Assembly (NCBI GenBank): GCA_019359355.1
Contig: JAHHHM010000012.1
Location: 124,001-188,000, forward strand
Direction of reading: 5' to 3'
DNA: 64,000 bases
Source of the DNA: Microcoleus vaginatus WJT46-NPBG5
GTDB lineage: Bacteria > Cyanobacteriota > Cyanobacteriia > Cyanobacteriales > Oscillatoriaceae
Of this stretch, positions 7,336 through 16,155 are shown one piece after another (positions within the stretch are counted from its first letter, which is position 1; each line of letters starts with the position of its first letter). Below the pieces are notes generated by a model. The model was not told the DNA's origin. It did no database searches and worked only from the letters and a program-made list of their open reading frames with translations. The position numbers were made by a program, and so were the translations under genes.

Positions 7336-9888
7336 TTAGCTTGTTTGGCTGGGTCCATTAATGGGTAAATCCACAGTAAAGCAAGTTTGACCGGCTTCAC
7401 TCTTGACTTGGATTGTACCTCCCAAGCGTTCGGTCAGTTTGTGCACCACTGCAAGTCCTAACCCAGTCCCGCCTTGCTGCCACCGATCAGCTTTGGGAAT
7501 GCGGTAAAACTTCTTAAAAATGTTGTTTAATTCTTCTGGCGGAATTTCAGCACCGGAATTGGTGACGCTGAACTGCACTCGGTCGCCCACTGCAGCAACT
7601 TCTACAGTAATTTGCTCACCTGCCGGCGTGTACTTGCAGGCATTGGTCAGCAACTCAGCTAAAACTCGCTTCAGAATCGATGGATCGCCAAATAAATCTG
7701 GCAGATCGGGTGACATCTCCAGTTGCAGAACTTGCTGGCAGTTGCGAGTTTGATCTTCAAAAGGCTCGACGATTTGTGGGATCAGCCGTTGCAGTTGGAT
7801 GATTGCCGGTGCCCAAGTTTGAGAACCGGCATCAAGTTGCTGTAACTCCAGCAAGTCATTGATTAAGTGAATTTCTCGCTCACATTCGTTTCGGACAATT
7901 TGGAAGTAACGGGCGAGTTTGCTGCGTTCTGCTTCCGGTTTAGTCAATTCTGCAAAAAAGCCTGTTTCTTGATTCAGCGAGATCGCGAGCATTTGAATCG
8001 CCATTTTCATATTCGATAAAGGCGTCCGCAATTCGTGAGACACTGTACTCAAAAAGTCATCTTTCAGTTCATTGAGTTTGGCAAGTTCCGTTACTTGACT
8101 TTGTGCGGATTGATAAAGTCGAGCTTGTCGCAGTGCAATCGCGCAATGATGTGTCACGAGCTGCACTAAGCGAATTTCTAGAGCGTTAAAATTATCCTCT
8201 GGCTGTTTAAATAACCACAAATCGCCGAGAACCTCATCGCCATGAGAAATCGGGCAAGCTAAGATGGCTGAGTTCCCTTGACTGTTGTTGCTGCCGGCCT
8301 GACAAAACTGAAATTCCTTACCTTGAAGTAGTTGGCAATAAACTTGTGGAAAGTCTGCCATTGGTCGGCTTCGTAACGAAGACGGCGGCGAAGTTGAGTG
8401 GTGGTGACAAAGGGTAACCGTTGTTCGGTCGGCACTGTACACCGCACTGCTACACTCTTCAACCCCTAGCACCTCAGCCAGTTCTTTGACTGCTGTTTGC
8501 AAAATCTGAGTTTCATCAAGACTGTCGCAGGCTTTATCGGTTATGCGTTGCAGCATTGCTTCAAACTCCAGAACTTGTTGCAGCTGTTCGTTGCAGTCTT
8601 CAACTTGACGTACTAAATCTGCATTGAGCTGCCGCACCTTCTCACACAGTCGCGATTGCTGGATCGCTATTTCTAATTGTGTCGTAACTGAGGTCAGTAA
8701 ATCAATTTCAAACGGTTGCCACTGCCGGCTGCTTTCGCACTGATGGGCAATAAGCAATCCCCACAATTTTGAAGGGGAATTTGACGGTTGAGAATCTAGA
8801 GTTTTTTGTGCGGCGTTGATTCTCAATTCTTCACCCACAAGCAGGGGGACAATTAACTGAGATTTAATCCCGAAGAATTCGAGAAGCTCAAAATGAGCCG
8901 GCTCCAAATTAACAGTGCTGGTATCCTCAATCGCTTGAAAGCGACCTCGCTGATACCGCCTCAGATACTGTTCGCTAGAAAGGCAGGGTTCGCGGAGCGA
9001 AAATCCCAGCATCGATATCCAGCCTGACGCTAAAGATTCTACAACCATTGAACCGCTCCAGTCTTCTGCAAATCGGTAGATTAGCACCCGATCAGCTTGC
9101 AGCGCTTCTCTCACTTCTGAGGCAGCGGTGTTGAGGGTTTCCCGAAGATTGGAAGCGTGCCGGCTCTGCTGGGATATCGTCGCACTCAACCGTTCTTTTT
9201 GGGCTTGCCGGCGCACCGCTGCTTCTAACTGCTGCTGTTCCTTGGCTTTCTGTTGCAGCTGTTCGTCAGCTGCCTGCACAGATGAGATCAACTCGGTTTC
9301 TACCGCCGTACGTTCAGCCAGATGCTGTTCTAGCTCATTGACTTGATGCTGCGCCTGTTGGTATAAAACGGCTTGCCCAATGGCAACTGCCATCATACTA
9401 GCCACTTCACACGCCCAGTGAATGTGTTCGGGGGTAAAGGCGTCTGGAGTGTCTGCCCCGATGTTGAGGCAACCCAGGATGGGGGCTTTAGCGGGGCGAA
9501 AGTCTTCTGGGTGCCCAACGATTGGTACGCTGAGATAGCAGCGCACGCCCTCTGCTTGCAAGGCTTGAAGCGCTCTTGAAGGATTGGAGAGGTTGAGGAG
9601 GTTTCCTGTCAGGTGAACTTCACCTTGCCAAATTTCTGGGGCAAGCGCCAAGACTTCGAGGGGTAGACGGGTTCCTTTTTCTCTGGGGGGTTCGCCGATG
9701 GTGTAGGTAGCGAGGATGGTTGCTGCACCGGCTTGTCTATCGAACTTGATAAGACTGGCTTGCCGGCAGGGTATGAGTTGATGCAACTGGCTAATCGCTA
9801 GACGCGCCATGACTTGTAGGGAACGCGCCGGCTGCATCGATTGAGCAGTTTCTCGCTGACTGTCTAAATATTCTGCAGTGTACTGCAT
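7336..9888 (-). CDS. GAF-GAF-GAF sensor histidine kinase
   Basis: Soluble 850-residue kinase. GAF1 covers ~20-180, a Gln/Glu-rich coiled coil ~180-235, GAF2 ~245-415 and GAF3 ~445-590; then HisKA with STVSHELRTPLSN (phospho-acceptor His618) and an HATPase_c domain (LLTNACKYTP, GTGLGLAVV). GAF2 resembles phytochrome/cyanobacteriochrome GAFs (DRVLIYRF, GRFQAIEDTS, SQLIVPLL, LWGLLIAHQC), but the bilin-binding Cys position is Ala331 (PAHFELL instead of xCHxxxL); a Cys302 sits in EPCL. It is therefore probably not a standard bilin photoreceptor. No membrane segment. The start ATG has a good Shine-Dalgarno sequence (AAGGAGA, 5 nt spacing). It may be co-transcribed with the proline-rich gene 58 bp downstream. 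Confidence 0.9.
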   Translation of the reverse strand: MQYTAEYLDSQRETAQSMQPARSLQVMARLAISQLHQLIPCRQASLIKFDRQAGAATILATYTIGEPPREKGTRLPLEVLALAPEIWQGEVHLTGNLLNLSNPSRALQALQAEGVRCYLSVPIVGHPEDFRPAKAPILGCLNIGADTPDAFTPEHIHWACEVASMMAVAIGQAVLYQQAQHQVNELEQHLAERTAVETELISSVQAADEQLQQKAKEQQQLEAAVRRQAQKERLSATISQQSRHASNLRETLNTAASEVREALQADRVLIYRFAEDWSGSMVVESLASGWISMLGFSLREPCLSSEQYLRRYQRGRFQAIEDTSTVNLEPAHFELLEFFGIKSQLIVPLLVGEELRINAAQKTLDSQPSNSPSKLWGLLIAHQCESSRQWQPFEIDLLTSVTTQLEIAIQQSRLCEKVRQLNADLVRQVEDCNEQLQQVLEFEAMLQRITDKACDSLDETQILQTAVKELAEVLGVEECSSAVYSADRTTVTLCHHHSTSPPSSLRSRPMADFPQVYCQLLQGKEFQFCQAGSNNSQGNSAILACPISHGDEVLGDLWLFKQPEDNFNALEIRLVQLVTHHCAIALRQARLYQSAQSQVTELAKLNELKDDFLSTVSHELRTPLSNMKMAIQMLAISLNQETGFFAELTKPEAERSKLARYFQIVRNECEREIHLINDLLELQQLDAGSQTWAPAIIQLQRLIPQIVEPFEDQTRNCQQVLQLEMSPDLPDLFGDPSILKRVLAELLTNACKYTPAGEQITVEVAAVGDRVQFSVTNSGAEIPPEELNNIFKKFYRIPKADRWQQGGTGLGLAVVHKLTERLGGTIQVKSEAGQTCFTVDLPINGPSQTS

Positions 9889-10211
9889 TGGTCTCTCCTT
9901 GATTATGTTTGTGCCGGTGTTTTCACGGCTAGCTCAGCCTCAACTGCATATCTTTTTCTCCCACGGCTACCCTGAATTTCCCCGCCTTGAATTAAACTTT
10001 CAACCCATTAAATCAGTCGCTTTTTTGATTTTTATTCTTCAAGGGTACTAAGATGCCGAGCATTTTTTTCTAGAAAAATTGCTTTGTTTGCCGGGATATG
10101 TTGTATAAGCCAGGGAGATGACTGACTGATTTTTTTATTATTCCCAGGTTTTAATTCGATCTATCGCCTGGCTGTTTATTTATTAATTTATTTATCTATT
10201 TTTTTAATAGC
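9889..10211. other. Spacer upstream of the GAF kinase; no gene seen
   Basis: AT-rich spacer with long T runs. It holds the leader of the kinase gene on the minus strand and the end of the 51-residue gene. I see no ORF with recognisable content, no RNA gene and no convincing terminator. Confidence 0.5.
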
Positions 10212-10367
10212 TCAAGGTAGATGGCTCAGGACATAAGCCGTTAACTCTTGGTGCCAGTGAGAAATGACAAAATCTTTCTGATAAACACAGTTCGTGTAAT
10301 TTTCCAACACTTTTTCTGCGTCTTCGGTCACGACGGGAGCTAGTAAATTTACCATTTCTTTGTTCAT
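10212..10367 (-). CDS. Small hypothetical protein (51 residues)
   Basis: Reads MNKEMVNLLAPVVTEDAEKV, continuing to WHQELTAYVLSHLP; acidic in the middle, aromatic near the end, no membrane segment, one Cys. The start is fixed by a strong Shine-Dalgarno sequence, AGGAGTGG five to six bases upstream of the ATG at 10367; an in-frame extension of 20 codons to 10427 has no such site and an unlikely composition. I do not recognise the family. It precedes the GAF kinase gene by about 320 bp on the same strand, so co-regulation is possible but unproven. Confidence 0.6.
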   Translation of the reverse strand: MNKEMVNLLAPVVTEDAEKVLENYTNCVYQKDFVISHWHQELTAYVLSHLP

Positions 10368-10553
10368 TTTTCCACTCCTGAGATATAATAAATCGTCAAT
10401 TTTATTAAGTTGTTTAAGGTTACTCAATTCTTCATTTATTTGTTACAGCTCTGTTTACATTTTTGAAAAAATTAGAGTAAAATCTTAATATTACGCTTCT
10501 CTAGAAATCATTTAAACAAAGCGGGTAATGAGAAGAAATACGTCAACTTGGGC

Positions 10554-10733
10554 TAAGGGTTTCTTAACTTTAAGGAACCCTTAACGATTTTGTCCGAGGT
10601 TAAACTGTGATAAACGTTTGGTGGGAAACTTTAATCTCACAGATATACACGAAACCTGTCTCAAGGTAGTCATTTCTTAGAACGTGAAAGCGACTGAGAG
10701 CCGGTTTCTCACCTCCGAATCAGTGGGTTCACG
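10554..10733. other. Structured intergenic segment with several inverted repeats
   Basis: TAAGGGTTTC pairs with GGAACCCTTA (about 10554-10583, one G-T pair). Further on, CGTGAA (10683) pairs with TTCACG (to 10733), and inside it ACTGA/TCAGT and TGAGA/TCTCA can form alternative stems. No protein-coding content was found in 10368-10870. It could be a leader or non-coding RNA, but no promoter clearly precedes it. Confidence 0.3.
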
Positions 10734-10872
10734 CTCAGAAGAGACTTTACCTACTCTCTTGAGCGTAGCTAGCAAATGTGAAGAAGTCGTGAAGAAACAG
10801 CCGAGTTTTGCAAAGAATTCGTTTCCTTGCCCCCCTTGCGGCAGATAAAGCAGGGGAAAACCACTCCCGCAC

Positions 10873-10902
10873 TTGACATTTGTATTGTAATATGTATATA
10901 AA
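10873..10902 (+). promoter_or_regulatory. Strong sigma70-type promoter candidate
   Basis: TTGACA at 10873-10878 and TATAAA at 10897-10902 are separated by 18 bp, close to consensus. No plus-strand coding gene follows before the convergent response-regulator gene ends at 11035, so any transcript would be short and non-coding, or antisense to that gene. Confidence 0.5.
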
Positions 10903-10988
10903 ATTAGGGGAGCAGCCGGCGTTTATCCCTATCGCAGAAAACACAGATTAAGTAAACGCGCCGGCAAGCCACTGCCATCAGAAAGTAA

Positions 10989-11009
10989 CTTGATTTAAGG
11001 CAAATCAAG
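10989..11009. terminator. Hairpin between the response-regulator stop and the plus-strand promoter
   Basis: CTTGATTT and AAATCAAG form an 8-bp perfect stem around a 5-base loop. The hairpin is followed by CATTTCTT on the plus strand and TTACTTTC on the minus strand; both tails are weak. It could end the response-regulator transcript or a short RNA begun at 10873. Confidence 0.5.
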
Positions 11010-11034
11010 CATTTCTTCAACAGCAAACAGCCTC

Positions 11035-11415
11035 TTAAAAACTCCAGTCCAATACTTGAGCAACTTGATTAGCGAGGTTCATCGGATCGAACGGCTTGGC
11101 AATGACCCCCGCCACGCCTAATTCTGCAAATCGCCGCTGATCAGTTGCTTGTACCTTAGCGGTTAACAGAATCACGGGAATTTGCTGGGTTGCCTTGATC
11201 AGCTGCATTTTAGCAAAGGTAGCAGGGCCATCCATATCAGGCATCATGACATCGAGAAGGATGGCATCAGGCAGTTCAGCTTCAGCCTTAGCAATTCCCT
11301 CACTGCCCGAACCGGCTGTGATAACTTCCCATCCGCCTACCATCTCCAAACTCAGTTGAGCGACTTCGCGAATATCTTCCTCATCATCAATGACCAAGAT
11401 GCGCTTGGCTGCCAC
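11035..11415 (-). CDS. Single-domain response regulator (CheY-like receiver)
   Basis: A 126-residue REC domain with no output domain: acidic pair in ILVIDDEEDI, phospho-acceptor Asp in ILLDVMMPDMDG, Thr in VILLTAK and Lys in IAKPFD. It would relay phosphate to another protein or act by protein contact. The similarity to cyanobacterial lone receivers of multistep relays is general. No kinase gene is adjacent; the nearest is the GAF kinase about 1.1 kb away on the same strand. A perfect 12-bp palindrome (CAGCCTAGGCTG, 11447-11458) lies about 30 bp upstream of the start and may be an operator. Confidence 0.93.
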   Translation of the reverse strand: MAAKRILVIDDEEDIREVAQLSLEMVGGWEVITAGSGSEGIAKAEAELPDAILLDVMMPDMDGPATFAKMQLIKATQQIPVILLTAKVQATDQRRFAELGVAGVIAKPFDPMNLANQVAQVLDWSF

Positions 11416-11864
11416 GATTTTCGTCTTCCTCCATACGTTGAACGCTCAGCCTAGGCTGCGTCTTGAAATTACCAGTCAAATTTTACCGGCGATTTGGGGC
11501 AATCGCTCACAAATAGGCTGGGCTTTTTTCCTGAGTGCTTGTTCCTAAACTTGTTTGTGTTTTGAGGGCTATACAGTGGTAGAGTGCTCACTGGCTGATC
11601 TGTAGAAACACAGTTAGCAGCAATTAATGCTGCTTGAACTCTATTAACAAGGGAACGATATCTCAGGATAACGCTTTTTCAACGCACAGCTTACCACTGC
11701 CTCACCTTGTTTAAGTTATCCTAACGGTAAAAAATTATCATTAAACTCAATGCTAGCTTTTAACATATTCTAAAGCTGGATTGGCTTCCCACTCTGGTTT
11801 AAATCAGGAAATAACGGTTAGCAGCTATTTAAAATGTGCGTAAGCCAACAAAAAAATATCTAGC
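11416..11864. other. Divergent promoter region; no gene seen
   Basis: About 450 bp between two divergent genes. It holds the palindrome at 11447-11458 and a short hairpin GCAGCA/TGCTGC at 11617-11633. No coding sequence or known RNA was recognised. Confidence 0.5.
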
Positions 11865-12905
11865 ATGGGGCAACAACTTTTTCGTCAAATTCTCAAACGA
11901 GCGCAGTTAATTAAATCGCAACTGAAGCCCTATTTGCGCTGGTTAATTTTGGGCGGAACCCTGTTTTTCTTGGCGAAAACGCTCAAAGACAACTGGCAGG
12001 AAGTTGCAGCCATTCAGATTGCCGGCCCGCAATTGGCCGGTTTGGCAACTGCATTAGGCGTTACCCTCCTCGCTCACATTTGGTCTGGATGGGTTTGGAC
12101 TTGGATTCTACGGGAGTTCAAGCAGCCGGTGCCGGTATTGTGGGGTGTTCGAGTTTACCTGAAAACGAACATCGCTAAGTATTTACCCGGAAATGTTTGG
12201 CACTTTTACGGTCGCATTTTAGCTGTCACCGGCATCGGAATCTCCCCAGATGTGGCCGCCTTAAGCGTGCTAATTGAGCCGGTGTTGATGGCTGCAGCCG
12301 CCTTAGCGATTGCCTTAACCGGCAGTTTCTTCACAAATCGCGGCGGACTATGGCAATATGCCTGGATTACCTTGCCGTTTGTACTGATAGCGATTCATCC
12401 CCGAATTTTAAATCCTGTGATGCAATTGCTGAGACGTTTGAAGCAAAAAGCGCTGGGTAGCCAGTCACAGTCAGATGCGGATGAATTCAAAATTGAGCGA
12501 TATCCCTTCTGGCTGCTGATGGGAGAGATGGGATTTCTCGGACTGCGGGGCGCAGGATTTCTGTTAACTGTTTTGGCGATTGCGCCGGCAGAAGTGCAAA
12601 ACTTGGCGCTTATGCGTCTGCCAATGCTATTAGGTGCTTTTAGTTTGGCGTGGCTATTGGGACTGGTTGTGCCTGGAGCACCGGGGGGAATCGGAGTGTT
12701 TGAAGCGACTGTGACGGTGCTTTTAAAAGGTCAATTTTCTGCCGGCCTAATTTTAAGTGCTGTTGCCTTTTACCGGCTGATCAGTGTTTTAGCAGAAGTT
12801 GCCGGGGCTTTTCTGGCTTGGGTGGATCTCGCTCAAGCCTGCCGGTGGGTTAATCGTTATCCACACCAAAAATATCTATCAAATCGGCACAAGTCGAAAA
12901 AATAA
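11865..12905 (+). CDS. YbhN/UPF0104 family membrane protein (lysylphosphatidylglycerol synthase TM-like)
   Basis: A 346-residue polytopic membrane protein with about seven to eight hydrophobic segments. It has family landmarks such as YLKTNIAKYLPGNVWHF near residue 105 and VVPGAPGGIGVFEATVTVLL near residue 270, which are typical of the LPG synthase flippase-like domain (YbhN/AglD family). These proteins are thought to move lipids or lipid-linked sugars across the membrane; the substrate is not determinable here. No synthetase domain is attached. The C-terminus is short and basic. It is convergent with an unrecognised gene. Confidence 0.82.
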   Translation: MGQQLFRQILKRAQLIKSQLKPYLRWLILGGTLFFLAKTLKDNWQEVAAIQIAGPQLAGLATALGVTLLAHIWSGWVWTWILREFKQPVPVLWGVRVYLKTNIAKYLPGNVWHFYGRILAVTGIGISPDVAALSVLIEPVLMAAAALAIALTGSFFTNRGGLWQYAWITLPFVLIAIHPRILNPVMQLLRRLKQKALGSQSQSDADEFKIERYPFWLLMGEMGFLGLRGAGFLLTVLAIAPAEVQNLALMRLPMLLGAFSLAWLLGLVVPGAPGGIGVFEATVTVLLKGQFSAGLILSAVAFYRLISVLAEVAGAFLAWVDLAQACRWVNRYPHQKYLSNRHKSKK

Positions 12906-12946
12906 TCCCTAAAACCGATAATTTTTTTAACAATCAACGTCTTATT

Positions 12947-14410
12947 TTACTGTGCGAAAATTTCTTCTACCTCCACCGCAAACGGATTGAAATCCATGTC
13001 TGCATTGCTGCCACTGGTGTCAAAAGGATTGACATACCCAGCCGAGTTGCCGGCAAGGGGTACAGCCGTATTTAAATCAGCTTCTAAATTACTTTCCTTT
13101 TTCGCCATTAACTGTGAAAACACGCGATAAGCATCTAAATTAATTGTCGAACTCTCTTCTTTGAGGCTATTTTTCATTTTGAGCAAGTTGTACTGCACGT
13201 TATCGTCATAAATTACAAAAGTAATCTTTAAAATTTCCAGAAAATTCACCACCCACTGACATTCTTCTTCTGGGTAATTCAGATAATATTGGATCAGGTC
13301 TGCTAGACAGCCTTCTAGGTAAGTACGAACCGGCTTGCAAATCAAGACTACTTTAAGCAAAATAATCACCAAGGTAATTGGATGACCTTGAGAGAGGAGT
13401 AAAACAAACAGTGAGGACGGAGTTTTGTGGTTTTCGGTTGTCAAAAATTCCACAACTCGCTTACACGATCTAAGCAGAATTGCATCATTGATGAGTTCCT
13501 CGTTATGCTCTTGATAGATCGGCTGCAGCTTTTTAGATAATTTAATATTAAGCGCTTCCACGCAATCTTTATTGTCTACCGAGTAAATTAAATATTTTTG
13601 AAGACTTTGCTTAAAATCTTCATACCTCAATTCTTTCGTTTGCTCTAGAAAAATATTCGCAAGGTTACCATAGCTAAATTGCCCACGTTTGACCACAATC
13701 AGCTTAATCAGCTTTAAAACTTCATCTCCTAAGCCGGTTGGGTTCTTAGGGTTCTCATTTTTAGAAAGTGGAGAATTAGAACGAGCGGTATACATAGCCA
13801 AATCGAACTTAAACCGCTCTTTCAGTTGTTGCGCTCGAATTCTAGCAGCTTCCCGCTGTTCGGGTGAATTTTTTATATTGATGTATTGATGCACCAACAA
13901 ATAGGAAGTATAGCGGTCACTCCAATGCTTTTCTTCAGCTTCTTCATACCGAGAAGCAAACAGTTTTAACTCCTCATAATCTTTGCTCTTGATAAAGTTT
14001 TCTATCCATTCTCTCAGCCGATTTAAGGTCATGGATGAAGTATGTTCCTGAATCGCGGAATCGGAGAACACTTCCATCACTAACTGCTGAATTGCCTGGT
14101 GGTTTCTCTCGGCAGCCCAATTATTAATTAAAATATAACAAGACCGTTTTATGGTATTTACAAACTCCTCTTCATCGCTAGAAATAATAATTTCATAAAA
14201 AGCTTGAACAACTTCTGGATTAGACGCATCTAAAAGATGAATAAATAAATTTTTAAATTCTAATAAAACCCGATCAGATGATTCCTGTCTAACAAGATCC
14301 AGCCAAAATCGGTAGACTTTATCTTGAGCCTTTTGAATAATTTTTCTTTGTTCTGTCACTTGTAAAGAAGTCTCATTCTGAATTGCAGTGCTGACAAAAT
14401 ATTTGACCAT
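12947..14410 (-). CDS. Hypothetical alpha-helical protein (487 residues)
   Basis: Not recognised. The protein is almost entirely helical and rich in Lys/Glu/Ile/Leu, without signal peptide or membrane segments. The first ~200 residues look like repeated helical hairpins (VVQAFYEIIISSDEEEFVN; HQAIQQLVMEVFSDS), a layout seen in scaffold-like proteins. After a Pro/Asn linker (SKNENPKNPTGLGD) a second helical domain follows. The tail is disordered and contains two NPF tripeptides (YVNPFDTSG and FNPFAVEVEEIF). It stands alone and has AT-richer codon use than its neighbours. A 760-bp spacer without recognisable content lies upstream. Confidence 0.7.
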   Translation of the reverse strand: MVKYFVSTAIQNETSLQVTEQRKIIQKAQDKVYRFWLDLVRQESSDRVLLEFKNLFIHLLDASNPEVVQAFYEIIISSDEEEFVNTIKRSCYILINNWAAERNHQAIQQLVMEVFSDSAIQEHTSSMTLNRLREWIENFIKSKDYEELKLFASRYEEAEEKHWSDRYTSYLLVHQYINIKNSPEQREAARIRAQQLKERFKFDLAMYTARSNSPLSKNENPKNPTGLGDEVLKLIKLIVVKRGQFSYGNLANIFLEQTKELRYEDFKQSLQKYLIYSVDNKDCVEALNIKLSKKLQPIYQEHNEELINDAILLRSCKRVVEFLTTENHKTPSSLFVLLLSQGHPITLVIILLKVVLICKPVRTYLEGCLADLIQYYLNYPEEECQWVVNFLEILKITFVIYDDNVQYNLLKMKNSLKEESSTINLDAYRVFSQLMAKKESNLEADLNTAVPLAGNSAGYVNPFDTSGSNADMDFNPFAVEVEEIFAQ

Positions 14411-15171
14411 TGGTAGACTCTCCCTGAAGTTTAAACATGAACCCTGATTTTATAAAATATTTGCTTTTTACAAATTTTGTAAAAAATACTTAGTGCCTGA
14501 TGACAATAATTTCCAACTTGATGAGAATTTGTTAAGCATTGCCTGCAGATAACGTATTTCAATTTTTACACTTACGGCTGCTTAATAAAACCTGCCTTCA
14601 GAAGGAACAGACAGTAGAGGAAGCAAGTTCAGTCTTGAGGATGAATCATTTTGTTAGGTGCGAATTGGATTCAAAAAAGTGAGAGATAATTTTAAAAAGG
14701 TGGTGTCATGATAGAAAAAACCGGCTGTTGGCAATAAAAAGCTTTCGATTCTTTAAAACTTATCAAATGCGGCGGGAAAACGCCGGCAAGAGAGGGCGGG
14801 GGGGTGCCGGCATCACCGCCAAGGTTCCTTGCAGAGAGCTTGAGAACAACTTGTGTAGGCATCTGAACTTTAAGAACAGTTTGTTCATTCATAGTATGCG
14901 TTATTTTACAGTCGGGCTGGGTGATTGAACCGTAAAAGAAGATGTGACAATTTTTACCAAGCTTAGTGACCTCAATCACTCTTCGGATTGCTTCTGCCTT
15001 GGCCCTTGATTGTGTGCAGATAGGGGTAGACGACCGATGCTTGCTGTTGCCGGCAGGTTGGAGACATCCAATGCCGGTGCTTACCTCGCACAGCGATAAG
15101 AGGTTAAACAGCCCCCTGACATTCAATAACTCTCACCGGCACTCCCTATTTACGGGAACCGGCAAAAGTTT
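14411..15171. other. 760-bp spacer without recognisable gene
   Basis: Open stretches exist on both strands (for example 14692-15126 on the minus strand), but their composition is not protein-like and they lack ribosome-binding sites. GCCGG words and a G-run near 14795 are present. The leader of the 487-residue gene lies at its left end. Confidence 0.45.
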
Positions 15172-16020
15172 TTACCAAAAACTCATCAAGTCTCGCTGAC
15201 CCCACACCATCAACGCACCAGAAATTGCCATTGTAGCAAGAACGACCTGCCGAAACTGTTGCTCGCTCATCTTGCTGAGAACATACTGACCGAGGTAGTT
15301 TGCCGGGACTGCTGCTAAACCGATCACCAAACCGTATCCAAGATACTCTGGAGTCAAAGCGCCCAAAGCTGCATAAGTCACCATTTTGGCAATATGAACA
15401 ACCACGACATTGGCTGATTTTGTGGCGATCATCTCTTCTTTGACCAAGCCATAGTTTAGGTAAAGCGGATTCATCACCGGCCCGCTACTGCCAATAATTC
15501 CAGAGACAAACGCATACACAAAGCCGGCGGGTAAGAAATACCACGATCTGACCGTAAAAATGCGTTCTTTTTTGCCAAAACCAAAGCTAAAAACCGTCAT
15601 CATCAAAAACACGCCGATTAACAGTTGCAGCCAATCGAGATGGATTTTGGTAAAAGCATAAGCGCCGACAACCGCCCCAACAATCGCACCCGGTAAATAC
15701 CAAAACGTCACAGTCCAGTTGATATGCCGCCAAAACATAAAAATCCGCTGGGAGTTTCCCAGCAGCATACCAGTGGTAATCGTGGGCGCTAAGGCTTGGG
15801 AACCCAATAGAAAATTCACCAGTGGAATCAGCAATAAAGGACTGCCACCACCAGCTAAGGTGCTGATGAACCAAGAAGCGAAACTGACTAAAGCCAGGAA
15901 AACAACGGGCATGGGCGCGTAAGCAGGAAAGGTTAAATATTGGTTAATTGTCGCACTTTTACCTATTTTGAGAAGGGTGGCTATTGCCTTCCGGATCTGC
16001 CGAAAACTGGGCTGAATCAA
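15172..16020 (-). CDS. TauE/SafE family sulfite/anion exporter-like permease
   Basis: About eight hydrophobic helices in two halves. The first contains FASWFISTLAGGGSPLLLIP and the second VSGIIGSSGPVMNPLYLNYG, the internally repeated Gly-rich loops of the TauE/SafE (DUF81) family of anion exporters for sulfite, sulfoacetate and related anions. The substrate cannot be told. The ATG at 16020 gives a basic 36-residue N-terminal extension; an internal Met at residue 37 (MPVVFLALVSFAS) starts right at the first helix and may be the true start. It is divergent from the aminotransferase gene. Confidence 0.87.
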   Translation of the reverse strand: MIQPSFRQIRKAIATLLKIGKSATINQYLTFPAYAPMPVVFLALVSFASWFISTLAGGGSPLLLIPLVNFLLGSQALAPTITTGMLLGNSQRIFMFWRHINWTVTFWYLPGAIVGAVVGAYAFTKIHLDWLQLLIGVFLMMTVFSFGFGKKERIFTVRSWYFLPAGFVYAFVSGIIGSSGPVMNPLYLNYGLVKEEMIATKSANVVVVHIAKMVTYAALGALTPEYLGYGLVIGLAAVPANYLGQYVLSKMSEQQFRQVVLATMAISGALMVWGQRDLMSFW

Positions 16021-16155
16021 CAGGGAATTGTGGCCTACCTGTGGATCACAGGCGATCCGACACCTGAGTACCCGCGACGCGCTGGCCTTGTAGGCTGCAC
16101 TCTTTAGACGGTGTCTGAGATAATCACAAGAAATTGAACCTTGTGGTGTAAGCGA

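Noticed and set aside
10381-10427. Upstream extension of the 51-residue gene to an earlier start
   Set aside because: The Shine-Dalgarno sequence AGGAG lies inside the extension, directly before the internal ATG at 10367.
10747-10944. Minus-strand 65-codon frame
   Set aside because: Overlaps the promoter candidate and structured segment; composition looks like translated non-coding DNA.
14692-15126. Minus-strand 144-codon frame and shorter plus-strand frames in the 760-bp spacer
   Set aside because: No ribosome-binding site, odd composition and no family resemblance; most likely chance.
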